DNA of 64,000 bases from Pseudomonas sp. RIT623 (GCF_004519305.1 NZ_SOZA01000009.1:1-64000), one strand, 5' to 3'; shown: positions 9,182-20,206, counted from the first letter of the stretch. The notes: generated from the letters alone by a model not told the origin. A program made the numbers and translations.

Positions 9182-9487
9182 TCAACTGATGTCGAACAGT
9201 TTTTCGAAATTGGAAATGGCCAGGATCTTGCGCACATCCGGGCTGGCGTGGACCACGCGGATATCCGGCTCCTCGCCGCCGACATGGTCGCGCAGCAGCA
9301 ACAACATCCCCAGCGCCGAGCTGTCGAGATAGGTCGCTTCCTTGAGGTCGACCACCACCGAGTCCGGGCGCGGGCGCTGGCGCTCGTAGGCGTCCCGGAA
9401 CTCCTGATGCTTGCCGAAATCGAAACGACCCTTGACCTTGATCGTCAGTTTTTTCCCGTCCTGTGAGAAATCAGTTTCGACTGCCAT
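9182..9487 (-). CDS. hsbA: STAS-domain anti-anti-sigma factor (HsbA-like)
   Basis: A 101-residue single STAS domain with the phosphorylatable Ser in DSSALGMLLLL (Ser56/Ser57). In P. aeruginosa the homologue HsbA, when unphosphorylated, binds the anti-sigma factor FlgM and so frees FliA; when phosphorylated it acts on diguanylate cyclase signalling. flgM lies 31 kb away in this same locus. The ATG at 9487 begins the domain directly (MAVETDFSQDGKKL); longer in-frame extensions cross a REP element and are not credible. Confidence 0.85.
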   Translation of the reverse strand: MAVETDFSQDGKKLTIKVKGRFDFGKHQEFRDAYERQRPRPDSVVVDLKEATYLDSSALGMLLLLRDHVGGEEPDIRVVHASPDVRKILAISNFEKLFDIS

Positions 9488-9560
9488 ACGAGCGATTCCT
9501 TCGATAATGGCGAATGCAACTCCTGAAGGTTTAGCAGCCAGCCAAGCACCCCGCAAGCCG

Positions 9561-9643
9561 TAGCAGCCAGCCTTGCTGGCGAACCGGGCAACACCGTGCC
9601 TGGCACCGGCTGCGCCGGTGTTCGCGGCTAAGTCCGCTCCCAC
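9561..9643. repeat. REP-type palindrome pair
   Basis: Left unit GTAGCAGCCAGCCTTGCTGG followed by GCGAAC, then an oppositely oriented unit CACCGGCTGCGCCGGTG ... CCGCTCCCAC. This is the same REP family found at other gene ends here. It fills much of the 214-base gap 9488-9701 between hsbA and fliJ; no convincing promoter was found in that gap. Confidence 0.7.
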
Positions 9644-9701
9644 AGGGATCGCGCCAGATCGAGAAATATCAGCAAGGCAGTTGCGCCGACAAAGGGCGCC
9701 G

Positions 9702-10154
9702 CTAGATATGCCCTTGGCGCGGCAAGCGCTGGGACAGTTCGTCGAGCAGTTTCTGCTCACGCTTGTCCTCGGCCCGGCGCGCCTCGTCCATATACCGCTG
9801 CACCAGCTTGCGCAACCCTTCGACCCGGGCATAGGTCTGCTGCCAGGTATTGCGCGCGTTATTGAGGTTGGTCTGATGCCAGGCCATGCTTTGACGCTGC
9901 TGGGTCATCGCTGTTTCCAGCTGCCCGAGGAAGCGCTGGTAGTTGACCAGCCAGTTACCGTCGACCCCTTGCGAGCCTCGGTTGATCCACTGCTGCTGGT
10001 AGGCCTCGCGAAAACTCTCGAGCTCGGCCAGCTTGGCCTGGGCATCACCGAGCAACTTCTGGAAATGCCCCAGGCGCTGGGCAGCCTTGCGCTCAGCCTC
10101 CTCGGCCATCTCCACCACCGGCGCCAGGCGCGCGGCTCGGCTGGGCTGGGCCAT
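9702..10154 (-). CDS. fliJ: flagellar export chaperone FliJ
   Basis: FliJ is the coiled-coil stalk protein inside the FliI hexamer that links ATP hydrolysis to the export gate. The 150-residue protein is almost wholly alpha-helical and charged, with heptad-like Leu spacing (QRLGHFQKLLGDAQAKLAEL), and follows fliI by 6 bases. It is the last gene of fliFGHIJ. No clear ribosome site precedes the ATG, so translation may depend on coupling with fliI. Confidence 0.92.
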   Translation of the reverse strand: MAQPSRAARLAPVVEMAEEAERKAAQRLGHFQKLLGDAQAKLAELESFREAYQQQWINRGSQGVDGNWLVNYQRFLGQLETAMTQQRQSMAWHQTNLNNARNTWQQTYARVEGLRKLVQRYMDEARRAEDKREQKLLDELSQRLPRQGHI

Positions 10155-10160
10155 GGCCTA

Positions 10161-11516
10161 TCAGCCCGCCGGCGGCGCGAACACCGCGGCCAGTTCTTCA
10201 CGGCTCTGCGCCATGCCGACGTTTTCATCCAGGCGCTGACGCAGGAAGTCCACCAGCTTGGGCTGCAGGGCGATGGCCAGGTCGGTTTCCGGATCGCCAC
10301 CCGCCACATAGGCACCGACGCTGATCAGGTCGCGGCTCTGCGACAGGCGCGACCACAACTGCTTGAACTTCTGCGCCTGGCGCAGATGGTCCGGATCGAC
10401 CACCTGGGGCATGACCCGGCTGATCGAGGCCTCGATGTCGATGGCGGGGTAATGCCCTTCCTCGGCCAAGCGCCGAGACAGCACGAAGTGACCGTCGAGC
10501 ACACCCCGCGCCGAGTCGGCGATCGGGTCCTGCTGATCGTCGCCTTCGGACAGCACCGTGTAGAAGGCCGTGATCGAACCGCCCCCCGGCTCGCCGTTGC
10601 CGGCACGCTCCACCAGCTTGGGCAGCTTGGCGAACACCGAAGGCGGGTAACCACGGGTGGCCGGCGGCTCGCCGATGGCCAGGGCAATCTCGCGCTGGGC
10701 CTGGGCGAAACGGGTCAGCGAATCCATCAGCAACAGGACATTTTTGCCCTTGTCGCGGAAATACTCGGCAATTCGCGTACAGTACATGGCCGCGCGCAAC
10801 CGCATCAGCGGCGCGTCGTCCGCGGGCGAAGCCACCACCACCGAACGCTTGAGCCCCTCCTCGCCAAGGATGTGCTCGATGAACTCCTTGACCTCGCGGC
10901 CCCGTTCACCGATCAGCCCAACCACGATGATCTCAGCCTCGGTAAAGCGGGTCATCATGCCCAGCAGCACCGATTTACCGACACCGGTACCGGCGAACAG
11001 GCCCAGGCGCTGGCCACGGCCAACGGTGAGCAGGCCGTTGATGCTGCGGATGCCCACGTCCAGCGGCTGGCTGATCGGGTCGCGATTGAGCGGGTTGATG
11101 ATTGGCCCATCCATCGGCACCCAATCCTCGGCCTTCATGCCGCCCTTGCCGTCCAGCGCGCGCCCGGCGCCATCGAGCACCCGGCCAAGCATGCTCATGC
11201 CCATGGGCAGGCGACCGCTGTCGTCCAGCGGCACCACTCGCGCACCCGGCGCCAGGCCGACGATACTGCCGACCGGCATGAGGAACACCTTGCTACCGGC
11301 AAAGCCCATAACCTCGGCCTCGACCTGCACCGGATGGTAGCTGTCGTCGTTGATCACCAGGCAGCGGCTACCCACCGCCGCGCGCAAGCCTTCGGCCTCG
11401 AGGGTAAGGCCGACCATGCGCAGCAGGCGACCTTCGACGATCGGCTGCTCGGGCAGCTTCACCGCGTCGGCGTAGCCGTCCAGGCGCTTGCCGAAACTGG
11501 TGCGATCAAGGCGCAT
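10161..11516 (-). CDS. fliI: flagellum-specific export ATPase FliI
   Basis: FliI (451 residues) is the F1-beta-like ATPase of the flagellar exporter. Walker A AGTGVGKS is at residues 175-182 and Walker [11 protein letters not shown] further on. The ATG at 11516 (MRLDRTSF) is chosen: it overlaps the end of fliH by 11 bases and gives the normal family length, whereas an extension further upstream would read through fliH. Works with FliH (inhibitor/anchor) and FliJ. Confidence 0.97.
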   Translation of the reverse strand: MRLDRTSFGKRLDGYADAVKLPEQPIVEGRLLRMVGLTLEAEGLRAAVGSRCLVINDDSYHPVQVEAEVMGFAGSKVFLMPVGSIVGLAPGARVVPLDDSGRLPMGMSMLGRVLDGAGRALDGKGGMKAEDWVPMDGPIINPLNRDPISQPLDVGIRSINGLLTVGRGQRLGLFAGTGVGKSVLLGMMTRFTEAEIIVVGLIGERGREVKEFIEHILGEEGLKRSVVVASPADDAPLMRLRAAMYCTRIAEYFRDKGKNVLLLMDSLTRFAQAQREIALAIGEPPATRGYPPSVFAKLPKLVERAGNGEPGGGSITAFYTVLSEGDDQQDPIADSARGVLDGHFVLSRRLAEEGHYPAIDIEASISRVMPQVVDPDHLRQAQKFKQLWSRLSQSRDLISVGAYVAGGDPETDLAIALQPKLVDFLRQRLDENVGMAQSREELAAVFAPPAG

Positions 11517-12279
11517 CGGCTTGATCCTGGGCGGCGTGAAGTTCGACCGAGATGTCCGGCGCCGCCGGGTGCAGCGCCTGGTCATGGGATTGGTCGAACA
11601 ATTGCGCGATGGCCTTGTCGATCCGCGTTTCCATGGTCGCGTCAATGCGGCTATGGGCGGTTTCGATGCGACAGCCACCTGGCAGCAGCGCCTCGTCCTC
11701 GAGCAGCTTCCAGTTTTCCTCGTGACGCTCGCGCAGGGCCTTGGCCAGCTCGAAGTCCTGGGGGTTGAGGTGGATGCGGATATTGTCGGCACCCATCGGC
11801 AGCAGTTTCAGCGCTTCACGCAGGACATGGGTGATCTGGCTGGAGTCGCCGCGCAGCTCGCGGCCGATGACCTGGCGAGTCATGCCCGCCACCAGTTGCA
11901 CCAGCGCCTTTTCGATCTGGGTGTCCTGTTCGGCGATCGGCTCGAGCAAGTGGCCCATGACCTGCTCGAGGCTGGCCAATTGGGCCGCCAAGGCCACTTC
12001 GGCCTCCTGGCGAACCTTCAGCTGGGTGCTGTGGAAGCCCTCCCGCTCACCGGTGGCGAAGCCTTCGTTGTAGGCCTCCTGGCGGATGGCCTCGAGCTCC
12101 TCGAGGGTCAGTGGCTGGACTTCATCCAGCGGCACCTCTTCGACTTCGTCCTCGATGACTTCCGGCTCGGGCTCAGGCTCAGGTTCTGGCTGCGGATCGA
12201 AGCTGGGCAACGCCCACACGTCGACGCCCTCGAGGTCGCGGGCGCGGATCAGGTCGCTAGGATGTTCGGTGGTGGACAT
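11506..12279 (-). CDS. fliH: flagellar assembly protein FliH
   Basis: FliH dimerises, binds FliI and tethers the ATPase to FliN at the C-ring. The 257-residue protein has an acidic repeated Glu/Pro segment (about residues 32-55, [19 protein letters not shown]), a long coil, and a C-terminal globular domain ([21 protein letters not shown]). The 3' end overlaps fliI. A REP palindrome separates it from fliG, which is unusual inside an operon. Confidence 0.95.
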   Translation of the reverse strand: MSTTEHPSDLIRARDLEGVDVWALPSFDPQPEPEPEPEPEVIEDEVEEVPLDEVQPLTLEELEAIRQEAYNEGFATGEREGFHSTQLKVRQEAEVALAAQLASLEQVMGHLLEPIAEQDTQIEKALVQLVAGMTRQVIGRELRGDSSQITHVLREALKLLPMGADNIRIHLNPQDFELAKALRERHEENWKLLEDEALLPGGCRIETAHSRIDATMETRIDKAIAQLFDQSHDQALHPAAPDISVELHAAQDQADAP

Positions 12280-12325
12280 GTTTTCAGGTACTCAAAAGCC
12301 ATCTGCAAGCAACGCGCCCCCTGTA

Positions 12326-12433
12326 GGAGCGGCCTTGTGTCGCGAAAGGGCTGCAAAGCAGCCCCGGCAATTTTGCGCTGGCATCAAGATCGCGGGGCTG
12401 CTGCGCAGCCCTTTCGCGACACAAGGCCGCTCC
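12326..12433. repeat. large REP palindrome inside the fliG-fliH gap
   Basis: Two perfectly complementary 29-base arms (12326-12354 and 12405-12433), each made of GGAGCGGCC-TTGTGTCGCG-AAAGGGCTGC, enclose about 50 bases that hold a further inner repeat GCAGCCCCG / CGGGGCTGC. It fills the 176-base gap between fliG and fliH on the transcript. Confidence 0.9.
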
Positions 12434-12455
12434 CACAGCGTCACCAGTCGCAGGC

Positions 12456-13475
12456 TCAGATCATTTCCTCGGCGCCCTTGCCGCCAAGCACGATCTCGCC
12501 GGCCTCGGCCATGCGGCGGGCGATGGTGAGGATTTCCTTCTGCGCCGTTTCCACGTCGCTGACCCGCACCGGCCCCTTGGCCTCCAGGTCGTCGCGCAGC
12601 AGCTCGGACGCACGCTTGGACATGTTCTTGAAGATCTTGTCCTTGACCCGCTCGTCGGCCCCCTTGAGCGACACCACCAGCACGTCCGAGGACACCTCGC
12701 GCAACAGCGCCTGGATACCACGGTCGTCGACATCGGCCAGGTTGTTGAAGACGAACATCAGGTCTTCGATCTGCTCCGACAGGTCGCTGTCGATCTCGCG
12801 GATCGCGTCCATCAGCGCACCTTCCACGGAGCTATCGAGGAAGTTCATGATGTCCGCGGCGCGCTTGATACCACCCAAGGTGGTACGCGCGGCGTTGGAG
12901 TTGCCCGAGAACTGCTTCTCGAGGATCTGGTTCAGTTCCTTGAGCGCCGCCGGCTGCACGGTGTTGAGCGACGACACGCGCAAGACGATGTCCAGGCGCA
13001 CCTTGTGGTCGAAATTACTCAGCACCTCGCCGGCCTGGTCGGGGTCGAGATAGGCGACCACGATGGCCTGGATCTGCGGGTGCTCGTAGCGGATGACGTC
13101 GGCCACGGCGCGCGGCTCCATCCACTTGAGGCTGTCCAGGCCGCTGGTGTTGCCACCGAGCAGGATACGGTCGATCAGGCCGTTGGCCTTGTCCTCGCCC
13201 AACGCCTGGTTGAGCATCTTGCGGATGTAGCCGTCGGAGCCGACGCCCAGGCTGGTCTGGTCGCCGACGATCTCGACGAACTCGCTCATCACCTGTTCGA
13301 CCTGCTCGCGATGGACGTTGCCCATCTGCGCCATGGCCACACCGACCCGCTGCACTTCCTTGGGCCCCATGTGGCGCAGCACCTGCGCGGCATCGGTCTC
13401 GCCGAGCGAGAGCAGGAGGATGGCCGCCTTGTCGACGCGGCTCAGCTTGGCGGTAATGGCTCGATTGTCACTCAT
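12456..13475 (-). CDS. fliG: flagellar motor switch protein FliG
   Basis: FliG is the upper C-ring protein that contacts the stator and generates torque. The 339-residue product has the N, middle (EHPQIQAIVVAYL, matching the EHPQ motif) and C-terminal domains with the charged torque helix (DDRGIQALLREVSSDVLVVSLKGADERV). Its start overlaps the fliF stop by 8 bases (ATGAGTGA), implying translational coupling; FliF and FliG then assemble together. Confidence 0.97.
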   Translation of the reverse strand: MSDNRAITAKLSRVDKAAILLLSLGETDAAQVLRHMGPKEVQRVGVAMAQMGNVHREQVEQVMSEFVEIVGDQTSLGVGSDGYIRKMLNQALGEDKANGLIDRILLGGNTSGLDSLKWMEPRAVADVIRYEHPQIQAIVVAYLDPDQAGEVLSNFDHKVRLDIVLRVSSLNTVQPAALKELNQILEKQFSGNSNAARTTLGGIKRAADIMNFLDSSVEGALMDAIREIDSDLSEQIEDLMFVFNNLADVDDRGIQALLREVSSDVLVVSLKGADERVKDKIFKNMSKRASELLRDDLEAKGPVRVSDVETAQKEILTIARRMAEAGEIVLGGKGAEEMI

Positions 13476-15246
13476 CGGCGTTGATCCACTCTTTCACGAC
13501 CTGGGCCACGCGGCCCGGGTCTTCGGCCACCAGGCCCTTGATTGCGTTGAGCTGTGCCTCGTAACCCTCGCTCGGGCTTGGCAACAGAATGCTTGTCGGG
13601 CCACCCAGGCTGACGCGGTCGTTGGCCAGTTCGCCATCCAGACCGATCATGCCGCCCAGCTCCATGTCGCTATCCGTGGCCGCCTGCTTGCCGCCACCTG
13701 TGATGTTGTTGAGCACCGGACGCAGCACGCCGAACACCAGTACCAGGATGAACAGCACGCCCAGCACCTGCTTGACGATGTCCCAGAACCACGGCTGCGA
13801 GTAGAACGGAATGTCGCCCAGCTCGTCGCCACGGTCGGCGGCGAACGGCACGTTGATCACGGTCACGCTGTCGCCGCGGCTGGCATCGAAGCCCACCGCG
13901 TCCTGCACCAGGCGGGTGAAGCGCGCCAGGTCCTCGGCACCCCATGGGGTGCGGGTGGCTTCGCCGCTGGCGGCGTCCAGCTTGACCTGGTCGTCCACCA
14001 CCACTGCCACCGACAGGCGGGTCAGGCGACCCTGCTGCTGGCGAGTGTGGCTGATGGAGCGGTCCAGCTCGAAGTTCTTGGTGCTTTGCTGGCGCTTGTC
14101 GCTCGGGTACGGAGCCAGCATTGGCTGGCCGGTGGCCGGGTCCATGATCTGCTGGCCGTTGGCATCCACCAGCGGCTGACCAGGCTGGATGGCGCCGGCC
14201 GGGGTGGCGCTGGCCTTGGCATTTTCGGGCGCGGAGGCGCCGGCCGGCGGCTGGTTGCTCAGCGCGCCCGGCACACCCTGCGGACCCTGGCTGCTGGCAC
14301 GCTGTTCGTTGACCGACTGCTCGCTGCGCAGGGCCGGTTGGTCCGGGTTGAACTGCTCGGAGGTGGACTCGACGGCGCTGAAGTCGACATCGGCCGACAC
14401 CTCGGCCTTATAGCGGTCGTTGCCCAGCACCGGTTGCAGGATGTTGTGCACGCGCTGGGTGAGCAGGCCTTCCATGCGGCGGCTATAGTCGAACTGCTTG
14501 CCGGCCATGGTCAGGGCGGTGTCCTGCAACTGGTCGGAGAGCAGATTGCCTTTCTGGTCGACCACGGTCACCTGGGACTTGTCCAGTTCCGGCACGCTGG
14601 TCGCCACCAGGTTGACGATGGCCATCACCTGGCCAGCCTCCAGGGCGCGACCCGGATACAGTTCGACCAGCACCGAGGCGCTGGGCTTGCGTTCGTCACG
14701 GACGAACACCGAGCTTTTCGGAATCGCCAGGTGCACGCGGGCGGCCTTGACATTGTTCAGGCTCGAAACGGTGCGTGCCAGCTCGCCTTCCAGGCCACGG
14801 CGGTAGCGGGTGGCTTCCATGAACTGGCTGGTACCCAGTCCCTGGTCCTTGTCGAGCAGCTCGAAGCCGACGTTGCCGTCGCTGGGGGCCACGCCGGCGG
14901 CGGCGAGTTTCAGGCGCGCACGGGAGAGGTCGTCGGCCTTGACCAGCAGCGCGCCGGAGTTGGGCTCCACGCGGTAGGGAATGTCGGCCGAGGCCAGGGT
15001 ATCGATCACCTGCTTGGTGTCCATGCCCGCCAGGCTGCCGTACAGCGGCCGGTAGTCCGGCTGCTGCGACCAGAGCACCACGGCAAAGCCGATGGCCACG
15101 CTCGCGGCCAGGCCGACCAGCAGGCCAACCTGACGCAGCATGGGCATCTGCGAGATGTTTTCCAGGAACGCCATGCCGAACAGCGGCGGCTTGGCGACTG
15201 GCGGGCCACTTTTGGCGGGGGCGTTATCGACGACTGCTTCGGCCAT
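13468..15246 (-). CDS. fliF: flagellar MS-ring protein FliF
   Basis: FliF (592 residues) builds the MS ring in the inner membrane. Two membrane helices flank the periplasmic ring-building domains: about residues 36-58 (VGLLVGLAASVAIGFAVVLW) and about 495-515 (VLGVLFILVLVFGVLRPVL). The extreme C-terminus (VAQVVKEWINADE) is the FliG-binding tail. Follows fliE by 15 bases. Confidence 0.97.
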   Translation of the reverse strand: MAEAVVDNAPAKSGPPVAKPPLFGMAFLENISQMPMLRQVGLLVGLAASVAIGFAVVLWSQQPDYRPLYGSLAGMDTKQVIDTLASADIPYRVEPNSGALLVKADDLSRARLKLAAAGVAPSDGNVGFELLDKDQGLGTSQFMEATRYRRGLEGELARTVSSLNNVKAARVHLAIPKSSVFVRDERKPSASVLVELYPGRALEAGQVMAIVNLVATSVPELDKSQVTVVDQKGNLLSDQLQDTALTMAGKQFDYSRRMEGLLTQRVHNILQPVLGNDRYKAEVSADVDFSAVESTSEQFNPDQPALRSEQSVNEQRASSQGPQGVPGALSNQPPAGASAPENAKASATPAGAIQPGQPLVDANGQQIMDPATGQPMLAPYPSDKRQQSTKNFELDRSISHTRQQQGRLTRLSVAVVVDDQVKLDAASGEATRTPWGAEDLARFTRLVQDAVGFDASRGDSVTVINVPFAADRGDELGDIPFYSQPWFWDIVKQVLGVLFILVLVFGVLRPVLNNITGGGKQAATDSDMELGGMIGLDGELANDRVSLGGPTSILLPSPSEGYEAQLNAIKGLVAEDPGRVAQVVKEWINADE

Positions 15247-15261
15247 GACTCACTCTCGCCC

Positions 15262-15594
15262 TTATACCGGCATCTGCATGATGTCCTGGTACGCCTGTAC
15301 CAGCTTGTTGCGCACCTGGGTCAGGGCCTGGAACGACACGGAGGCTTTCTGCGAGGCAATCATCACATCGGTCAGGTCGACACCGCTCTTGCCGATCTCG
15401 AAGGCATTGGCCAGTTGGGTGGACGCCTGCTGCGTCTCATGCACCTTGCCAATGGCCTGGCCGAGCATGTCGGCAAAACTGCTCTGCCCTGGCGCCAACT
15501 CGGGCGCGGCAGCCACCTTGGGCAGGGACATGGCATCGGCCTGCATGGCACGCATGTCCAACATCAGACGATTGAATTCAACACCTTGGGTCAT
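15262..15594 (-). CDS. fliE: hook-basal body protein FliE
   Basis: FliE joins the MS ring to the rod and plugs onto the export gate. The 110-residue protein starts [15 protein letters not shown], as in other pseudomonads; GGAGAG lies 8 bases before this ATG at 15594, so the longer in-frame extension to 15630 is rejected. It opens the fliEFGHIJ operon behind a sigma-54 promoter at 15655-15670. Confidence 0.95.
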   Translation of the reverse strand: MTQGVEFNRLMLDMRAMQADAMSLPKVAAAPELAPGQSSFADMLGQAIGKVHETQQASTQLANAFEIGKSGVDLTDVMIASQKASVSFQALTQVRNKLVQAYQDIMQMPV

Positions 15595-15654
15595 GGACTT
15601 CTCTCTCCGGCGGCCGCATTTTTTTGACACTCATGCAGCGAATGAGCTGGAACT

Positions 15655-15670
15655 AGCAAGAGGAGTGCCA
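15655..15670 (-). promoter_or_regulatory. sigma-54 promoter of fliE
   Basis: Minus strand TGGCACTCCTCTTGCT has the TGGCAC -24 box, GG-N10-GC spacing and TTGCT -12 box. In P. aeruginosa fliE is a FleR-dependent class III promoter; FleR is encoded immediately upstream. Confidence 0.88.
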
Positions 15671-15700
15671 GCCAGCCCAGGGACTATTCAAAACAGTGGC

Positions 15701-17080
15701 TCAACCGAACAGGCTGGCCTCGACATCGAAGCCGGCGTCACGCATCTGCGCCAGCTTGTAGCGCAGCGTGCGCGGGCTGATCCCCAGGCGCTCAGCGGCT
15801 TCCTTGCGACGCCCGCGCTCGGCGCGCAGGGTGTCGATGATCATCTGGAACTCGTGGCGGCGCATGTCGCCTTCCAAGCCGCCTATCTCTGCCCCCGCCC
15901 CGCCAGCCGTATCGACGCATAATGGCTCAATAGTGGCCATTTTCGCCGACGACAATGGAATGGCGCCGGCCAGACAGAAATCCGCCGCCTCGATGACGCC
16001 ACCCTGCTGCAGGATCAGCGCCCGCTGCAGGGCGTTGTCCAGTTCACGCACGTTGCCCGGCCAGGAGTAGGCTTGCAGGCAGGCACGCGCGTGCGCAGAC
16101 AGCGTTACCCGGGCATGGCGCATCTTCGCCACATGCCGTGCCAGCAGGCGCTCGGCCAGCGGCAGGATATCGGCAGGCCGCTCGCGCAATGCCCGCCAGG
16201 CCATGGGGAACACCGACAGGCGATAGTAGAGGTCTTCGCGGAAACGCCCCGCCGCGACCTCGCCAGCCAAGTCGCGGTTGGTGGTGGCCAGCACCCGGAT
16301 ATCCAGCGCGATCGGCTTGCGCCCGCCGACCCGTTCGACCTCGCGCTCCTGTAACACACGCAGCAACTTGGCCTGCAAGCCCAGCGGCATTTCGGAAATC
16401 TCGTCCAGCAGCAAGGTGCCGCCATCGGCCTGCTCGAACTTACCCGCCTGGGCGGCAATGGCCCCGGTGAACGCGCCCTTCTCGTGGCCGAACAACGTGG
16501 CCTCGAGCATGTTGTCGGGAATCGCCGCGCAGTTGATCGCGACGAAGGCCTGCCCGGCCCGCGGCGACTGCTGGTGGATATAACGGGCGAGCACCTCCTT
16601 GCCCGTGCCCGACTCACCGGAAATCAACACCGTGGAATCGCTACGCGCAACACGCACGGCCAATTCCAGCAATTGCCGGCTGGCCGGCTCGCAGGCCACC
16701 GGCCCCTCCTCTTCCGCCGCGCCCACGGCATGCCGCGCCACCAGGCTGAGCAGGGCCTTGGGCTCGAATGGCTTGACCAGGTAATCGGCGGCGCCTTGGC
16801 GCATGGCGTCGACCGCCCGCTCCACCGCGGCGTGGGCAGTCATCAGCAATACTGGCAGCTGCGGCTGCTGGCGACGCAATTGCGCGAGCAACTGATGACC
16901 GTCCATGCCCGGCATGTTCACATCGCTGACCACCAGGCCGAACGCCTCTTCATCCACCACACGCAACGCCTCTTCGGCGCTGCCAACGGCACGGTGGGCG
17001 AACCCGCCGATCTCCAGGGTATCGGCCAGGGCCTGACGCAACACGCGATCATCCTCGACCAGCAGCACCTTGATACTCAT
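15701..17080 (-). CDS. fleR: sigma-54 response regulator FleR
   Basis: FleR is an NtrC-type activator of class III flagellar operons (basal body and hook). The 459-residue protein has a receiver domain with Asp53 (VVSDVNMPGMDG), an AAA+ domain with Walker A GESGTGK (155-161) and the sigma-54 contact GAFTGA (202-207), and a C-terminal Fis-type helix-turn-helix (RRKEAAERLGISPRTLRYKL). Its ATG at 17080 overlaps the fleS stop by one base (TGATG). A GTG one codon earlier is possible. Confidence 0.96.
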   Translation of the reverse strand: MSIKVLLVEDDRVLRQALADTLEIGGFAHRAVGSAEEALRVVDEEAFGLVVSDVNMPGMDGHQLLAQLRRQQPQLPVLLMTAHAAVERAVDAMRQGAADYLVKPFEPKALLSLVARHAVGAAEEEGPVACEPASRQLLELAVRVARSDSTVLISGESGTGKEVLARYIHQQSPRAGQAFVAINCAAIPDNMLEATLFGHEKGAFTGAIAAQAGKFEQADGGTLLLDEISEMPLGLQAKLLRVLQEREVERVGGRKPIALDIRVLATTNRDLAGEVAAGRFREDLYYRLSVFPMAWRALRERPADILPLAERLLARHVAKMRHARVTLSAHARACLQAYSWPGNVRELDNALQRALILQQGGVIEAADFCLAGAIPLSSAKMATIEPLCVDTAGGAGAEIGGLEGDMRRHEFQMIIDTLRAERGRRKEAAERLGISPRTLRYKLAQMRDAGFDVEASLFG

Positions 17081-18309
17081 CACCCCCTCTCCTCACGCGC
17101 CTCGAACAGCGGCAGCACCACCGTCACACAGGTACCGCGCCCAACCTTCGAACGCAGGCGCAACTCGCCACGATGGGCGCGGACCACGGCCTGGACCACC
17201 GCCAGGCCCAAGCCGGTGCCAGTGGCCTTGGTGGTCAGGAACGGCTCGCCCAGACGCTCCAGCAACTGCGCATCGATGCCGCTGCCGGCATCGCTGACAC
17301 ACAGCTGCAAGCCACCCTCGCGGCGCATCAGGTGCACCTTCAGCCGCGCCGGCTCGACGCTGGCCTGCAAGGCGTTCTCGATCAGGTTGAGCATGGCGCC
17401 GACCAAGGTATCGCGATTGCACAACACCTCACCCAGGTGGCTATCGCACTGCCAACGCACCGCATGCCCCTGCACATGGGCTTGCGCCGCCTGCTGCAAG
17501 GCCTGGAACAACGCCTTGGGGCTGACCCGGTCGTTGAGCGGCAGCTCGCCGCGGGCGAACACCAGCATGTCGCGCACCTGGTGCTCCAGTTCGTGCAGGC
17601 GCTCCTTGAGGTTACCGGCGAAACGCAGGCGGGTTTCCCCGGGCAGGTCCTGCGCAGGGTCCGCCAGGTGGCTGGCATAGAGCATCGCGGCCGACAGCGG
17701 CGTGCGGATCTGGTGGGCCAGCGAAGCCACCATGCGCCCCAGCGACGACAGGCGCTGATGGCGCGCCAATTGATCCTGTAGACGACGGGTTTCGGTCAGG
17801 TCGTTGAGCAGCACCAACTGCCCGGGCTCGGCATCCAGCGAGCGCGTGGCGATCGACAGGCGCCGACCGTCACGCAGGGAGACCTCATGGCCATCGTCCT
17901 CGCGCGGCGCGAAGCTGCGAGCGATCACTTGCCGCCAGAGCTGCCCCAGCAACGGCTCGCCAAGCAACTCGCAAGCGGCTGGATTGGCCTCGCGCACGTA
18001 ACCGTCGCCATCGATCACGATCACCCCGCCGGGCAACAGGTCGAGCAGGTTTTGCAGACGATTGGCCAGGCGCTCCTTCTCATCCAGCTCGGCCATGCGC
18101 TGACCACTGACCACCGCCAACTCACCCTTGAGTTCACTGACCCGGGCCTCGAGCAGGTTGTAGGACTGACTCAGCTGGCTGGAAACCTGGTCGAACAGGG
18201 CGAATGCCTGTTCAAGGCCCTGCCGGCTTTCCTGTTCGAGCGGGGTGTGCCCGCGCGGATCGGGGGCTGGGGAACGGTGGGCGGCCTGGGGCATCGTGCT
18301 CTCTCGCAT
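17080..18309 (-). CDS. fleS: flagellar sensor histidine kinase FleS
   Basis: FleS is the soluble histidine kinase that phosphorylates FleR. The 409-residue protein has no membrane segment; it has an N-terminal coil, a PAS domain (about residues 88-175), a HisKA domain with phospho-His199 in SLAHQIRTPLSAAM, and an HATPase domain with SDAGSGI and TGLGLAVVQ. A sigma-54 promoter lies about 40 bases upstream. An in-frame ATG five codons later (18294) follows a GAGAGAG stretch and could be the true start. Confidence 0.95.
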   Translation of the reverse strand: MRESTMPQAAHRSPAPDPRGHTPLEQESRQGLEQAFALFDQVSSQLSQSYNLLEARVSELKGELAVVSGQRMAELDEKERLANRLQNLLDLLPGGVIVIDGDGYVREANPAACELLGEPLLGQLWRQVIARSFAPREDDGHEVSLRDGRRLSIATRSLDAEPGQLVLLNDLTETRRLQDQLARHQRLSSLGRMVASLAHQIRTPLSAAMLYASHLADPAQDLPGETRLRFAGNLKERLHELEHQVRDMLVFARGELPLNDRVSPKALFQALQQAAQAHVQGHAVRWQCDSHLGEVLCNRDTLVGAMLNLIENALQASVEPARLKVHLMRREGGLQLCVSDAGSGIDAQLLERLGEPFLTTKATGTGLGLAVVQAVVRAHRGELRLRSKVGRGTCVTVVLPLFEAREERG

Positions 18310-18347
18310 GGCTGACCGTCATAAAAACGGTATGTTGCCTGCGGTGT

Positions 18348-18363
18348 AGCAATAGCCGTGCCG
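18348..18363 (-). promoter_or_regulatory. sigma-54 promoter of fleSR
   Basis: Minus strand CGGCACGGCTATTGCT, GG-N10-GC. It is the target expected for FleQ, encoded just upstream. The rest of the 256-base gap 18310-18565 holds only one REP unit. Confidence 0.85.
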
Positions 18364-18490
18364 GAGATGGGGATAAAGGAAGGTTGGCGGGCGGGTTGTT
18401 GATCAGGCTCAAGGGGCTGGCCATAAGCCTGACCCGACCTGATTTCTGTGTGAGCGGCCCCTGATTACAGCGCTGAGCCGATGCCGCCAG

Positions 18491-18532
18491 GGCCGCTGCG
18501 CGCCCCTTTCGCGACACAAGGCCGCTCCTACA
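18491..18532. repeat. single REP unit
   Basis: GGCCGCTGCGCGCCCCTTTC followed by GCGACACAAGGCCGCTCCTACA, one half of the REP palindrome found complete at 12326-12433 and 54745-54861. It lies between fleQ and the fleS promoter. Confidence 0.75.
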
Positions 18533-18565
18533 AGGTACGCGCAAACCTGCCCAGCCGGCAGCCCA

Positions 18566-20041
<1,476 letters not shown>

Positions 20042-20144
20042 GCAATAGCAACTTCCCTAGTCATATCGGCGCCCGAAGGCGTGCACGACATCATTCCGAC
20101 TGAATGGTCAGTGTTCGGACGTCTGAATTTCGAAAACAGCCACT

Positions 20145-20173
20145 AGTAAAGTCAAAAAGACCGTAACAGTCAA
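20145..20173 (-). promoter_or_regulatory. possible sigma-70 promoter of fleQ
   Basis: Minus strand TTGACT (20173-20168), 17-base spacer, TTTACT (20150-20145). The -35 fits 5 of 6 and the -10 fits 4 of 6 consensus bases. No -24/-12 site is seen before fleQ, in line with the sigma-70 control of fleQ known in P. aeruginosa. The leader would be about 100 bases. Confidence 0.4.
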
Positions 20174-20206
20174 ATTTATGGCGCATCTTACTCAGTTCGG
20201 TGCATC

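Noticed and set aside
9488..9570. Sigma-54 promoter before hsbA (GGCTTGCGGGGTGC)
   Set aside because: The spacing fits, but the -24 and -12 boxes lack the TGGCAC and TTGC bases and the site lies in a REP unit.
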